This document shows, piece after piece, positions 23,754 through 32,322 of a stretch of 64,000 nt of DNA. A program made the position numbers and the translations under genes. Origin of the DNA: a bacterium D16-51. GTDB lineage: Bacteria; Bacillota; Clostridia; Lachnospirales; Lachnospiraceae. The stretch lies in the NCBI GenBank assembly GCA_003612285.1, contig RAYE01000025.1, forward strand, positions 1 through 64,000. Reading direction: 5' to 3'. How positions within the stretch are numbered: the first letter of the stretch is position 1; every line of letters starts with the position of its first letter. The notes beneath the pieces were generated by a model. It made no database searches. It saw only the letters and a program-made list of their open reading frames with translations, and was not told the origin of the DNA.

Positions 23754-24809
23754 TTAGCATACAGTGGCAACAAACCAAGAATCAACCTCATGCGGTACAG
23801 GGATAGGGGCGGAGGATAACTGCAAGAAACGTCTTGCCGGGCGTCTTTCTACCCACTGTTCGGGTATCCTTGCGCCCTCTTCTACGCTGATTGTCTTTCC
23901 TGTTTCGTCTACAATGCCGACTGCCCCATAATACATGGAATATGCTGCCTCCGTTGCCAATAACGCAACAACATTTGACGGCAATAAATACTTGTTTTCC
24001 GGCTTCGCCCTGTTCGTCCAGTTATCTAAATACATTTCCTTGTATTTATAAATATCCATACCTAAGCTGTGAATCGTTCCAACATATGTAGCACCGTTCG
24101 GGAGTTCCCTCGGTTTGATTGCTGCAAGGTCATACCGCCTGTTGTCAAACAATTCTTTTACTTCATCATCTTTCAGAAATGCGTTTAGTGCGTCCTGCCC
24201 CATAAGGCATATATCGCAATTCACAAACCCGGTTTCCTGTACCTTATCCCGCCACGCTTCCAACTGCTCCAGTTTACCGCCTGTTGTCTTAGTCCATTTT
24301 TCAGCTTCTTTTAGTGTTACTTTGTTTGTAAACTGAAAATCAATAATATCCTGTATCGCTTTTCCTTTGCTGTCCAAAATCGGTATCTTTCCCGTAAACA
24401 GGGCCATGCAGCACATCCACTCCTCCCGGCGTGTAATCATCTGGTCCAGCTTGCTAAAATCACGCTGCATTTTTTCAACCGCCCTTTGGTTCGGGGATTT
24501 TCCGTTATACAGGCTTTCCCCCGGTGTGCGCTTCAAAATATCGTCAATCGTTGTAATTGTGTTCGGTGCGATAAGGGGCGGTTCGTATGTATTGGTCTGA
24601 TAACCCTCGTTTTCAACTGTCGCACCGCCTATTTTCTTGTGTACAAATGGTGCTAACGCCCTATTCCCTTTCTTAAAATCAACGTCCACTTTTTCCGTAA
24701 CGAATGTTTCAACATTACGGAAAAATGTGTCTTTGATAAAAGTATGCACTTTCGGCATACGCTCTACTAACTTGCCCATTGTTCTAGGGTCATAAATGCT
24801 GATAGCCAT
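23754..24809 (-). CDS. major capsid protein (lambda gpE family)
   Basis: 351 aa. IYDPRTMGKLVERMPKVHTFIKDTFF is the start of the lambda E family. RALAPFVHKK, the FVNCDICLMGQDALNAFLKDDEV block and PVPHEVDSWFVATV at the end also fit. It forms the icosahedral shell with an HK97 fold. It follows the decoration protein, as in lambda-like head modules. Confidence 0.92.
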   Translation of the reverse strand: MAISIYDPRTMGKLVERMPKVHTFIKDTFFRNVETFVTEKVDVDFKKGNRALAPFVHKKIGGATVENEGYQTNTYEPPLIAPNTITTIDDILKRTPGESLYNGKSPNQRAVEKMQRDFSKLDQMITRREEWMCCMALFTGKIPILDSKGKAIQDIIDFQFTNKVTLKEAEKWTKTTGGKLEQLEAWRDKVQETGFVNCDICLMGQDALNAFLKDDEVKELFDNRRYDLAAIKPRELPNGATYVGTIHSLGMDIYKYKEMYLDNWTNRAKPENKYLLPSNVVALLATEAAYSMYYGAVGIVDETGKTISVEEGARIPEQWVERRPARRFLQLSSAPIPVPHEVDSWFVATVC

Positions 24810-24833
24810 GATTTAACCTCTCCTTTTCTGTTA

Positions 24834-25229
24834 TTATTCTGTTTCGCTGCCCTGTTCGCCCTTGCTTGCTGTCGTTGCTACTGCATTTTCTGTATCCACT
24901 AAGAAAATGCCCAACTTCCTAAACGGTGCTTTAAAATCCGCTGCGGTTGTTCCTGTCGGCACTTCCAACGCTTCCCCGAAAAACTGCCCCGTCAGATAGA
25001 TAACTACCTCTTCCCCTGCTTCCGCTGATTCTGCTGCAAGTCCGTATACATTTGCTACGGTATCAGCGGTTACGGCTGATAATTTTCCGTCCGTTCCAAG
25101 TGTCACGGGCATAAGTTCTAAAACCGTGTTATTGTCTGCAACTGTGCCCGAATCGGTCACAACGGGATAATCCCCGGCATGAATCATTTTCGGGGTGTAG
25201 CTTCCTAACAACTCTTTTCCTGCTGCCAT
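24834..25229 (-). CDS. head decoration protein (lambda gpD-like)
   Basis: 131 aa with PKMIHAGDYPVVTDSGTV and a beta-rich middle (YGLAAESAEAGEEVVIYLTGQFF), the pattern of bacteriophage lambda head decoration protein D. It stabilises the capsid trimers. It carries dispersed-motif copy 5, here changed to VTDSGT. Confidence 0.85.
   Translation of the reverse strand: MAAGKELLGSYTPKMIHAGDYPVVTDSGTVADNNTVLELMPVTLGTDGKLSAVTADTVANVYGLAAESAEAGEEVVIYLTGQFFGEALEVPTGTTAADFKAPFRKLGIFLVDTENAVATTASKGEQGSETE
25143..25161 (-). promoter_or_regulatory. dispersed near-palindromic site, copy 5 (coding)
   Basis: TGTGCCCGAATCGGTCACA, one base different from the others, in the decoration gene. Confidence 0.55.
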
Positions 25230-25243
25230 GTTTCCTTACCTCC

Positions 25244-25642
25244 TTATTTCGCCTTTGGATATAATTCATCAATGATATTTCCGAACGGGTCATCTTCCCC
25301 CGCCCCGCCTTTGTTCGATACGGGCGGTACATCATCAACGCCGGAGTCTTTCAAATCCGCTTCACGGTCATTTAAAAATTTGCTGCCCGCCTTTTTCTGT
25401 GCTGCCACCATCTGCATAGCAAACGCCTCCGCACTTACAGGATTTTCATACTTTGCCTTGTCTGCCAAATCCTCATAACCCGGCAAAGTAATTTCATCAA
25501 TCGCCTTTATCCTTGCCCTCTCTGCGTCTACTGCTGCCGTGTGGTCTGTTTCCCCTGTCTTTGCCGTTGCCATTATTTCAGCTTTGTACGCATTGGCTAC
25601 GTCCGGGTATTTGCTTTTTAACTCTTCCAATGTCAAACTCAT
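25244..25642 (-). CDS. nested scaffold protein (internal start)
   Basis: 132 aa, in frame with the protease C-terminus. The internal ATG at 25642 is preceded by AAGGAGGACGAGAAC, a perfect SD that a pure linker would not need. This is the lambda C/Nu3 arrangement, where scaffold is made in excess of protease. Product: helical, LTLEELKSKYPDVANAY..., ending NIIDELYPKAK. Confidence 0.75.
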   Translation of the reverse strand: MSLTLEELKSKYPDVANAYKAEIMATAKTGETDHTAAVDAERARIKAIDEITLPGYEDLADKAKYENPVSAEAFAMQMVAAQKKAGSKFLNDREADLKDSGVDDVPPVSNKGGAGEDDPFGNIIDELYPKAK

Positions 25643-26470
25643 GTTCTCGTCCTCCTTATTATTTTTTGCATTGGGTTTATTATTATGGCTATTGGCGTAG
25701 CCTAATAATCCTTTTGGCACTGTATGGAATGTGTTTAAATTGATTGGTACAGAATTTACAATAATTTTTTCTGCGTCCTCAACTTCCGTTTCAACCTCTG
25801 TAAGCATGACTGCAGTACAAAATCCGGCTTCCACGGCTTCCTCCCCTGTGTACCATGTTTCATCTGTCATAAGGCTTTTTATTTCGTCCTCTGACTTGTC
25901 CGTTACGGTCATGTAGCAATTAACAATAGACTGCTTGATTGTTTCCAATTCGTCCGCAATCTTCTTTAATTCATCTGCCTTGTAATATCCCAAAATCCCC
26001 GCTGCCGGGTCATGTATCATAAAGATACCGCCTACCGATATTTCGATAGAATCCCCTGCCATTGCTATAATTGTGGCAGCACTCGCACACCAACCGTCTA
26101 TTTTCACGGCTATATTTGCCTTGTGTTCTTTCAGCCTTGTATATATCGCTACCGCTGCGAACACATCTCCACCGCCCGAATTGATACGCACGGTTATTTG
26201 TTCAACCTCGCCCATTGCTTTAAGGTCTTTGTTAAACTCTTTCGGGGTTATATCGTCCTCATACCATGAATACTCCGATATTTCCCCATACAACAAAAGT
26301 TCTGCCGTGTTTTCCTCTTCGTTTGCCGTGAAATTCCAAAACCTGTTTACCTCGTTTTTATTCCTCGGTTTTTTCCTCTTCTCCCCTGTCCTGTCCGTCA
26401 GCTTCCTTGTCGGGGTCTGTGTCTGATTCCTTATCTCCAGTATCCCCGGCATTAAATTCTTTCTTTGCAC
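25244..26470 (-). CDS. ClpP-like prohead protease with C-terminal scaffold domain
   Basis: 408 aa from a GTG at 26470 behind AGGAGGTAACAGGAA, which lies inside the portal gene (113-bp overlap, as lambda B and C also overlap). Protease domain (about 55-240) with catalytic Ser in GWCASAATIIAM and His in FMIHDPAAG, of the S14/ClpP type. The C-terminal part is a helical scaffold. A nested gene starts at 25642 with its own SD. Confidence 0.9.
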   Translation of the reverse strand: MQRKNLMPGILEIRNQTQTPTRKLTDRTGEKRKKPRNKNEVNRFWNFTANEEENTAELLLYGEISEYSWYEDDITPKEFNKDLKAMGEVEQITVRINSGGGDVFAAVAIYTRLKEHKANIAVKIDGWCASAATIIAMAGDSIEISVGGIFMIHDPAAGILGYYKADELKKIADELETIKQSIVNCYMTVTDKSEDEIKSLMTDETWYTGEEAVEAGFCTAVMLTEVETEVEDAEKIIVNSVPINLNTFHTVPKGLLGYANSHNNKPNAKNNKEDENMSLTLEELKSKYPDVANAYKAEIMATAKTGETDHTAAVDAERARIKAIDEITLPGYEDLADKAKYENPVSAEAFAMQMVAAQKKAGSKFLNDREADLKDSGVDDVPPVSNKGGAGEDDPFGNIIDELYPKAK

Positions 26471-27983
26471 TTCCTGTTACCTCCTTTAGCAGTTTTTCCT
26501 CTCGTTTCCGCTGTTTCACATTCTTGTAAAAGTCTGTGCCTGTAAGTTCCGTTGCTTCTTTTTCCCTTGTGGAATAACCGCCCTGTACCCTTAATTCTGC
26601 TGCTTCAACCTCTTTTACCGGGTCAAGCTGCCCTGCACTCGGTCCATTCCATTCAGCGGAGCAATATGCGTCTTTGATAATCGGGTCATTGAAAAAACCG
26701 GGTGCCTGTATCCTGCCTTTTGCCACCGCTTCACATAGCCACTCCTCATAAATCGGTTGGCAAAAATCAGCTATAAACCATTCCCGGTACATCTTAATGA
26801 CTTTGAAAAACTCCAAAATAGCGGCCCTTGACGCTGAATAATTGTTTGTAAACGCCATGATAAGTATTTCATATGGAATTTCTAACGCTGCGCCTATCTG
26901 CTTTATAACCGCCATAACAAAAGGGTCAAAATTGGCGTTGGGTCTGCCGGGGGTTGTCATGTTTGCTTTTTCCCCCTCGCCCAAATCAAAAACCGCTCCC
27001 GGTGCAAGTTCTATACTGTTTTCGTCCTCTGCGTCAACTTGCATTTCTTCCGGCACGACTTCTCCAAATGCCGTATCATCACTTGCACTTTCCTTTTCGA
27101 TAAACACCGTGACAAGTCCGCTTACTACTGCTGCCACAACTTCCGCTTCCGTGTACCGCCCCAACTGCTTTATCGTTTCAATTACAGGGGATAAAAAAGG
27201 AACGCCCCGGACTTGCCCGATACGCTCCCGATTCATAATATGCAATATGTTCTTTCTTCCTGTCCTGCTGCCGTATGCTTCCACCCTTGCCCATTCTCTA
27301 GGCTTCCTGTCCGTAAATGACAGGGGGTGGAATTTTGAAATATGATACGCCACCACTTCCCCGGCTTCGCTTTTTTCCACGCCCTCACAAAATAAAGGGT
27401 TTACCGTTTCTTTGTCCGGGGTGCTTACCCTGTCAGCTTCGATAAGTTCAACCCTTAAATCGTATATGCTGCCTTTTCTCTTCGTGGTTTTCATCAATGC
27501 GAACGAATCCCCACTAAGCAAGGCATTAAGCAAAGACAACTGCTGCAACTGATAAAAATTATCCAGTCTTTCCAAGTCGCAATTTGTAGAGTTCGCCCAA
27601 TGTGCAAACTCCCTTTCTATTGTTTCCTCTAATTTCCTTGCTTCGTCCGGCGTTATGTTCAATATTTCCTCATTGATTGTACTTTTCAGCCGTAACCCTG
27701 TGCCTACCGTGTTTGTCCTAAGCCGTTTTATCGCCCCTGTAGCAATGTTTGACCCGCCATAGTACAAATCCCTTGACCGTTGGCGTAAAGCGTCTATATT
27801 GTCCTCTATATCTTCCCTGTGGCTACCGCCCCCATGCGTCCAACCTATAACAGATTTTTTGACCGAATTTGCCCCATAGTTGCCGTATCCGCTGTTTACC
27901 ATGCTTAGCCTTTTCCTTGCAACTTCCCTTTTCAATGCCTTTTCCGGGGAAACTGCCATTATTACCCTGTCTATCGGATTCAA
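26358..27983 (-). CDS. portal protein (lambda family)
   Basis: 541 aa from a TTG at 27983 (AGGAGG about 12 bases upstream). Hallmarks: IDALRQRSRDLYYGGSNIA, GTGLRLKSTI, EADRVSTPD and CEAVAKGRIQAPGFF. Forms the dodecameric DNA gate of the capsid. The C-terminal 40 residues are acidic (KESDTDPDKEADGQDRGEE) and overlap the protease start. The gene lies behind a terminator-bearing late promoter. Confidence 0.93.
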   Translation of the reverse strand: MNPIDRVIMAVSPEKALKREVARKRLSMVNSGYGNYGANSVKKSVIGWTHGGGSHREDIEDNIDALRQRSRDLYYGGSNIATGAIKRLRTNTVGTGLRLKSTINEEILNITPDEARKLEETIEREFAHWANSTNCDLERLDNFYQLQQLSLLNALLSGDSFALMKTTKRKGSIYDLRVELIEADRVSTPDKETVNPLFCEGVEKSEAGEVVAYHISKFHPLSFTDRKPREWARVEAYGSRTGRKNILHIMNRERIGQVRGVPFLSPVIETIKQLGRYTEAEVVAAVVSGLVTVFIEKESASDDTAFGEVVPEEMQVDAEDENSIELAPGAVFDLGEGEKANMTTPGRPNANFDPFVMAVIKQIGAALEIPYEILIMAFTNNYSASRAAILEFFKVIKMYREWFIADFCQPIYEEWLCEAVAKGRIQAPGFFNDPIIKDAYCSAEWNGPSAGQLDPVKEVEAAELRVQGGYSTREKEATELTGTDFYKNVKQRKREEKLLKEVTGSAKKEFNAGDTGDKESDTDPDKEADGQDRGEEEKTEE

Positions 27984-28017
27984 ACCGCCCTAACCTCCTT
28001 TCCGACTGCATAAAAAT

Positions 28018-28055
28018 AGCACCCTCGGAAAATACAATGTATTTCCTTTGGTGCT
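28018..28055 (-). terminator. leader terminator before the portal gene
   Basis: Minus strand AGCACC...GGAAATAC-ATT-GTATTTTCC...GGTGCT followed by ATTTTT. It starts about 10 bases after the -10-derived start site of the promoter at 28069, so most transcripts would end unless antiterminated. Confidence 0.75.
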
Positions 28056-28068
28056 TCTGCTATTTTAT

Positions 28069-28107
28069 ATAATATCATAAAAAAGCGGGCAATGGTGGGC
28101 AATCTTT
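28069..28107 (-). promoter_or_regulatory. late promoter module B (upstream of portal)
   Basis: Minus strand: ATTGCCC-ACC-ATTGCCC direct repeat (within 28086-28107), then 11 bp, then -10 box TATTAT (28074-28069). There is no consensus -35; the repeats are 10 bp apart, one helical turn, and could bind an activator. Nearly identical to module A at 31789-31827. Confidence 0.7.
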
Positions 28108-28115
28108 CAAAAATT

Positions 28116-28352
28116 TTATAAATCCCTCGGCACAACCCTGTAAACCCTGTTTCTGCCCTTTCTTTTGGCTATATTCTCTAATGCCTGTACCTTATTGCTC
28201 CAATACTCTATCTGCTTGCGTATTTCGCCCAAATTTGCCCTTGTAAACGACTTGCCACCAATCGTATAGGATTGATTGATTGCAACCTCGCTTTCGGCTT
28301 CTAGCCACATTTCCAAGTGTTTTTTTGCTGTTTCTAATGTTATTGCTGCCAT
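28116..28352 (-). CDS. head-tail connector protein W-like (DUF6148-like)
   Basis: 78 aa: LETAKKHLEMWLEAE..VAINQSYTIGGKSFTRANLGEIRKQIEYWSNKV. This fits the gpW-type small connector found between terminase and portal genes. The start (ATG) overlaps the terminase stop, so it is translationally coupled. Confidence 0.75.
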   Translation of the reverse strand: MAAITLETAKKHLEMWLEAESEVAINQSYTIGGKSFTRANLGEIRKQIEYWSNKVQALENIAKRKGRNRVYRVVPRDL

Positions 28353-30199
28353 TATAATATACCTCCGCTTCTGCTTCCCCTGCGTTTTCTTGTCTTTTTC
28401 GGGGGTGTCTGTGTTCCTGTTTCTTTCTTTGGCGGTTCTTTGAGGGTCAAGCCTGTCAGTTCTATAGCTGCCTGTGCGTAATTTCTACAGTCTAACGGCT
28501 CATTCCTCTTTGTTTCGCCTGTCAGTTCCCATACAAAATACGGTCTGCCTTTTTTATACTTTAGTACCTGTTTTTCCGCTGTCAGTCCTTTGAAATAATC
28601 TTCATCATACCCCCTTATGTATCCGTTTTCATCTTTTGGAAAATGACAGTATCCGGGTCCCTCCTCTTCAATCTGCAATCTCTGTAATAACAGGCTCTTC
28701 CCTGTATCCACGCCCAACGTAAACAAATACGCCTGTTCTCTGTTGTTTTTTGTCGGCTTCGGTATATACGGTTTTGCAGTACCCTCATTACCTCCCCTTA
28801 TTGCGTATACGCCCCTTGCCGTCCGTGCCTTACAGAATTTACATACTTGATTAAAGAAATGCCCCTGTGTATCCATACAGGCCCGCAGTATCCTCATTTC
28901 CGTACCGTCTGCCTTTTTAAATTTCTGTAGCAGAAATTCATCTAACCGTTTCCATACTTCCGGCTGTTTCAAATCGCCGTAAATCCGTTTGTAAACGATT
29001 CCATAGGATTCATGCCCTACGCCCCAACCTACAACCTCAATTTCAAATCTATCATCTTGCGTATCTATCCCGGCTGTCAGTGCTATTACTTCGTCCGGCA
29101 CTTCACAACGGTATTTCTCACGCCGTTTTAATAAATCGTCCTTACTTGCCTTTTCGCCGTCCTCTTCCCATGTCTGCCCTAACTCGGTATTTACCCATGA
29201 TTTCATCAATTCAACATTGCCTTTTTTAACCGCTGCGTCAGCTTCGATAAATCCCTTTACGATTTTATCCCAACCAAAAAAAGTTGACGCTAAAGAATTG
29301 AAATGAAAACCCCTTACTTTTCTTTTCGGGTATTTCGCTATATATCTGCCCTCGTTAAAATGGTCTTTCCATTCTACCTCCGAATGGATAACCCCACATT
29401 TTGCACAAACATAAGTAACGCTTTCTACTTCCCCGTCAGCGTCAACCTTGTAAGTAAGGTTGCCCCATTCCAACGGCTGAAGCTCTCCGCAACTCGGACA
29501 CGGTACGTTCCATTCTTCCATTGTTGAATGTTCGTACTCCATTTCTATACGGCTTGCCCCTTTTATTGTCGGTGTGCTTGTGTCTACTTCTTTGCGATTC
29601 CAGTATGTAGTTAAACGCTTTCCGGCTAAAATAAGCGGGTCCCCCTCTGCCCCTGCCGTTGGCGGGTATGCGTCTATTTCATCTGCCAACAATACACGGA
29701 TTGGACGGCTTCTAAGTTCTGTCGGGGAGTTTGCCCCTGTCATTGTGATACGACCGCCCGGAAAAGACTTTTTAAAAATCGTGTTTCCGCTTGTCCGGCT
29801 CTTCTCATTGATTTTATCTTTTAATGCCGGGGTATCCCTTACCATTGGCATTAGCCTATCTTTGCTTAGGGTTTCCGCAAGGCTCAATGTCGGCTGCATA
29901 CACAACATTGTACAGGGGTCATAGTGCATATAATAACCGATTGTATTTAATAAAAAAGCGTCTGTTTTTCCCATTTGTGCAGCAGACATTACCACGACTT
30001 TTTCAACGGATATATCGGTTATAGCGTCCATTATTTCCCGCTGCCACGGTGCTTTATCCGTGTGCCAACGCCCTCCCTTGCTTCCCGATTCAGAGGAAAG
30101 ACGGCGGTATTTATCTGCCCATTGTGATAATGTAAGGTCTGGGGGCGGTTCTAATACCTTGAATATATCTTTGAAAAGGTTAATCGTTTCCCTCTTCAT
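28352..30199 (-). CDS. terminase large subunit (GpA family)
   Basis: 615 aa from the ATG at 30199 (AGGAGG upstream). Walker A-like SAAQMGKTD, Walker B LLADEIDAYP, zinc pair CPSCG and CAKCG (about 245-270), and nuclease aspartates in AGIDTQDDRFEIEVVGWG. It cuts and pumps DNA into the head. The GpA family is typical of lambda-type cohesive-end packaging, so a cos site is likely. Confidence 0.93.
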   Translation of the reverse strand: MKRETINLFKDIFKVLEPPPDLTLSQWADKYRRLSSESGSKGGRWHTDKAPWQREIMDAITDISVEKVVVMSAAQMGKTDAFLLNTIGYYMHYDPCTMLCMQPTLSLAETLSKDRLMPMVRDTPALKDKINEKSRTSGNTIFKKSFPGGRITMTGANSPTELRSRPIRVLLADEIDAYPPTAGAEGDPLILAGKRLTTYWNRKEVDTSTPTIKGASRIEMEYEHSTMEEWNVPCPSCGELQPLEWGNLTYKVDADGEVESVTYVCAKCGVIHSEVEWKDHFNEGRYIAKYPKRKVRGFHFNSLASTFFGWDKIVKGFIEADAAVKKGNVELMKSWVNTELGQTWEEDGEKASKDDLLKRREKYRCEVPDEVIALTAGIDTQDDRFEIEVVGWGVGHESYGIVYKRIYGDLKQPEVWKRLDEFLLQKFKKADGTEMRILRACMDTQGHFFNQVCKFCKARTARGVYAIRGGNEGTAKPYIPKPTKNNREQAYLFTLGVDTGKSLLLQRLQIEEEGPGYCHFPKDENGYIRGYDEDYFKGLTAEKQVLKYKKGRPYFVWELTGETKRNEPLDCRNYAQAAIELTGLTLKEPPKKETGTQTPPKKTRKRRGSRSGGIL

Positions 30200-30677
30200 C
30201 TTCCTGTATTTCCTCCTTAAAAATTTCCTCAAAATTAGATAACTCTGCCAACGCTTCTTTTATCTTTGTATTGAGGTATAAAAAAATCTTTGCCTTATCC
30301 GTCATGGTTGCTAGTTTGTCTGCCTCCTCTGCCGGAATTGCGCTTAGACGGCTCTTAAAATTTATCAGCGTGGCAGACATTATTTTTTTTACATCCTCTG
30401 CCTTGTGCAGTTCCCCACGCTTCAACGCCAAATCCAACTCCTCATTAAGACGCTTTGCCTTTGTCAGCTTTGCCCTCTCTTCGTTTAGGTCTACCGCCTC
30501 CTCCGTTTCCGGGTTTCGGTCCCTCAAATATCTTATATAGGCGTGGTTGGCTTCTGTCAGCGAATACAATTTTGTTTCGCCTACGGTCTGCAACACCCCC
30601 TTGCTTGTCAGCCGTTCAACATTCTTAGGGGTCATATCAAGAAATTTTGCAACCGCATTTTTATCATATAGTTTCAA
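30180..30677 (-). CDS. terminase small subunit (Nu1-like)
   Basis: 165 aa with an N-terminal winged HTH (AVAKFLDMTPKNVERLTSKGVL), a coiled-coil middle (EERAKLTKAKRLNEELDLALKRGEL) and a helical C-terminus. This is the lambda Nu1/phage DNA-packaging pattern that pairs with GpA. Overlaps the large subunit by 20 bp. Confidence 0.8.
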   Translation of the reverse strand: MKLYDKNAVAKFLDMTPKNVERLTSKGVLQTVGETKLYSLTEANHAYIRYLRDRNPETEEAVDLNEERAKLTKAKRLNEELDLALKRGELHKAEDVKKIMSATLINFKSRLSAIPAEEADKLATMTDKAKIFLYLNTKIKEALAELSNFEEIFKEEIQEDEEGND

Positions 30678-30835
30678 AAATCCTACCCCCTTAAAAAAAT
30701 TTCCGGCATTTTGGAAGTCGATTTTTCCCCCGGAGGCTAGGCAAGTTTTGGGGTCACGGCACCCGCAAGCCGTTCAGACGGCTTACAGTACCTTTGACCG
30801 CTTGCCCTCATGCCGTGGTGTTCGCCCTCTCTTTG
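30678..30835. other. intergenic region between the TerS genes, candidate packaging site
   Basis: 158 bp without a gene. It contains the hairpin AAGCCGT-CTGA-ACGGCTT and the GC-rich runs GGGGTCACGGCACCCGC and TGCCGTGGTG. A cos/pac site next to terminase genes is common; nothing here proves it. Confidence 0.35.
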
Positions 30836-31639
30836 TCACTCTTCCATGCCCTCATGCTCTTCGTTGTCCTTGTATGTATCGTCTATCTCGCCTGTGTCCG
30901 GGTCAACGTCATACACACCGCTTGCCTTTTGTTTCATCAGTGTGTAGCGTCTTTCCTCTAGGCTTATTCTTCTTTGCTCTAACTCATACGACTTGATAGA
31001 ATCCAGTAGCTTTATTATGCGTCCGTGTATCTTGTTTAGTTCTGCTTCTAACTTCATTGCCCTTTCAAATGCTGATGATTTAATGGTTGTTTCCATAGCC
31101 ACATCTAACGGCGGTTTACTGCTGCCCTCTGTATTTTCCCCTGTGTATGTGCCGTATGGGTCATTATCCTCCGCCTTTTTCGGTGTACGCATTTCTACAA
31201 CCCTGTCAACAAATAATTCCCCTGTGTCGTTGCTGTTAAGTTCTGCTATCCGTTTCTTTAGGTCATTTTCCTTTGCTATAAGCGTCTGCAATTCCCTTAG
31301 CATATTTTCCGTTGTATCAAGCGTAACCGATTCTATCAGCTTCTTTTCCTCTTCTGTCAGTTCGTCAAAATACACCGTGCTATATGCGCCGTGTGTCTGT
31401 GCGTTCTTATTGCGTGGGGGTGCGCCGTGTCCTTTGGCGTTTTGGTTGCCTTTCTGCGCCCCCTGTTTTTTCGGCTTATTTTCAAGTGCTTCTTTCCACT
31501 TATCCATACATTTCCATTTTGCTATCTTTGCCGAATCAACGCCCAACGCCTCCGCTATTTCGGGGTTTTTTGCCAATCCGTCAGAATCTAAAAATATCTG
31601 CTTTGCCTTTTCCCTCTTTTCGTCCTTTTTCCGTGGCAT
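30836..31639 (-). CDS. second terminase small-subunit-like protein (YqaS-like)
   Basis: 267 aa. N-terminal HTH (KNPEIAEALGVDSAKIAKWK), then KGNQNAKGHGAPPRNKNA and HGAYSTVYFDEL, a pattern of the PBSX/YqaS terminase-associated proteins, then long coiled coils. A Nu1-like small subunit is also present, so this phage encodes two TerS-like proteins. First gene after late promoter module A. Confidence 0.75.
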   Translation of the reverse strand: MPRKKDEKREKAKQIFLDSDGLAKNPEIAEALGVDSAKIAKWKCMDKWKEALENKPKKQGAQKGNQNAKGHGAPPRNKNAQTHGAYSTVYFDELTEEEKKLIESVTLDTTENMLRELQTLIAKENDLKKRIAELNSNDTGELFVDRVVEMRTPKKAEDNDPYGTYTGENTEGSSKPPLDVAMETTIKSSAFERAMKLEAELNKIHGRIIKLLDSIKSYELEQRRISLEERRYTLMKQKASGVYDVDPDTGEIDDTYKDNEEHEGMEE

Positions 31640-31729
31640 GGTATCCCTCCTTTGTTTGTTTTTCCATTTCCCGGAGTTCCATTACCCCGGAATTACCGCA
31701 TTTTTGTAGAATTTCAAAAATACAGTGCG

Positions 31730-31768
31730 AAAAGGCAGCGGGATTTTATCAATAATCCTGCTGCCCTT
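31730..31768 (-). terminator. leader terminator before the late operon
   Basis: Minus strand GGCAGC(A)GGATT-loop-AATCC(C)GCTGCC followed by TTTT. It lies some 15-50 bases after the predicted start of module A. Confidence 0.75.
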
Positions 31769-31788
31769 TCATTCCTTTTCACGTTACT

Positions 31789-31827
31789 ATCATACCATAA
31801 AAAATCGGGCAATGGTGGGCAATCTTT
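31789..31827 (-). promoter_or_regulatory. late promoter module A (upstream of TerS)
   Basis: Minus strand: ATTGCCC-ACC-ATTGCCC (within 31806-31827), 11 bp, -10 box TATGAT (31794-31789). It shares 22 contiguous bases and the T-run with module B. The direct repeat overlaps the last codons of the ArpU-like gene, which may encode the activator. Confidence 0.7.
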
Positions 31828-32305
31828 ACTGTAAATTCTCTTTAATAATTTTGCTTTGTGATACAATCCTATTCCTTGCTAATTTTTCGCCCAAGACTTT
31901 TAAGGCTTCGCACCTTATGTTTTTGGCGTGGCGCACACTGTAGCCTATTTCTTCCCCTATCTGGTCCCATTTCTTCCCCTGTAGGTATAATCCGCATATG
32001 ATTACTTTGTGAAGTGCCGATAATGAGGAAATTTCCTTGAAAATCTGCGTCCTAAGTTTCTTTAATTCCTCAATCCGGCTTTTTAAGGCTTCTACACGTT
32101 CCCTTGTGTCCGTTTCTGCCAATTTCATAGCAAGCAAAGCCGTACTATCGCCTAATTTATTGCCGTGTGGCATACCGTCATATTCAACCGCCCCTAACGG
32201 ATTATATCCGGCTTCGTACTGCTCTAGCCACTCGCCCGCTACTTTAATATCCAAGTCAATCCACTTGTAAAACTTTAATATTGCTTCCACTTCCGAATTT
32301 TTCAT
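31826..32305 (-). CDS. ArpU/sigma-factor-like late regulator
   Basis: 159 aa from the ATG at 32305 (AGGAGG upstream). The C-terminus has an HTH of the sigma region-4/ArpU type: LQGKKWDQIGEEIGYSVRHAKNIRCEALKVLGE. N-terminal helices carry a coiled coil (VEALKSRIEELKKLRTQI). Genes of this family usually end the early region and switch on the packaging/head operon. Here it stops at late promoter module A. Confidence 0.75.
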   Translation of the reverse strand: MKNSEVEAILKFYKWIDLDIKVAGEWLEQYEAGYNPLGAVEYDGMPHGNKLGDSTALLAMKLAETDTRERVEALKSRIEELKKLRTQIFKEISSLSALHKVIICGLYLQGKKWDQIGEEIGYSVRHAKNIRCEALKVLGEKLARNRIVSQSKIIKENLQ

Positions 32306-32322
32306 AGTATGCAATCCTCCTA

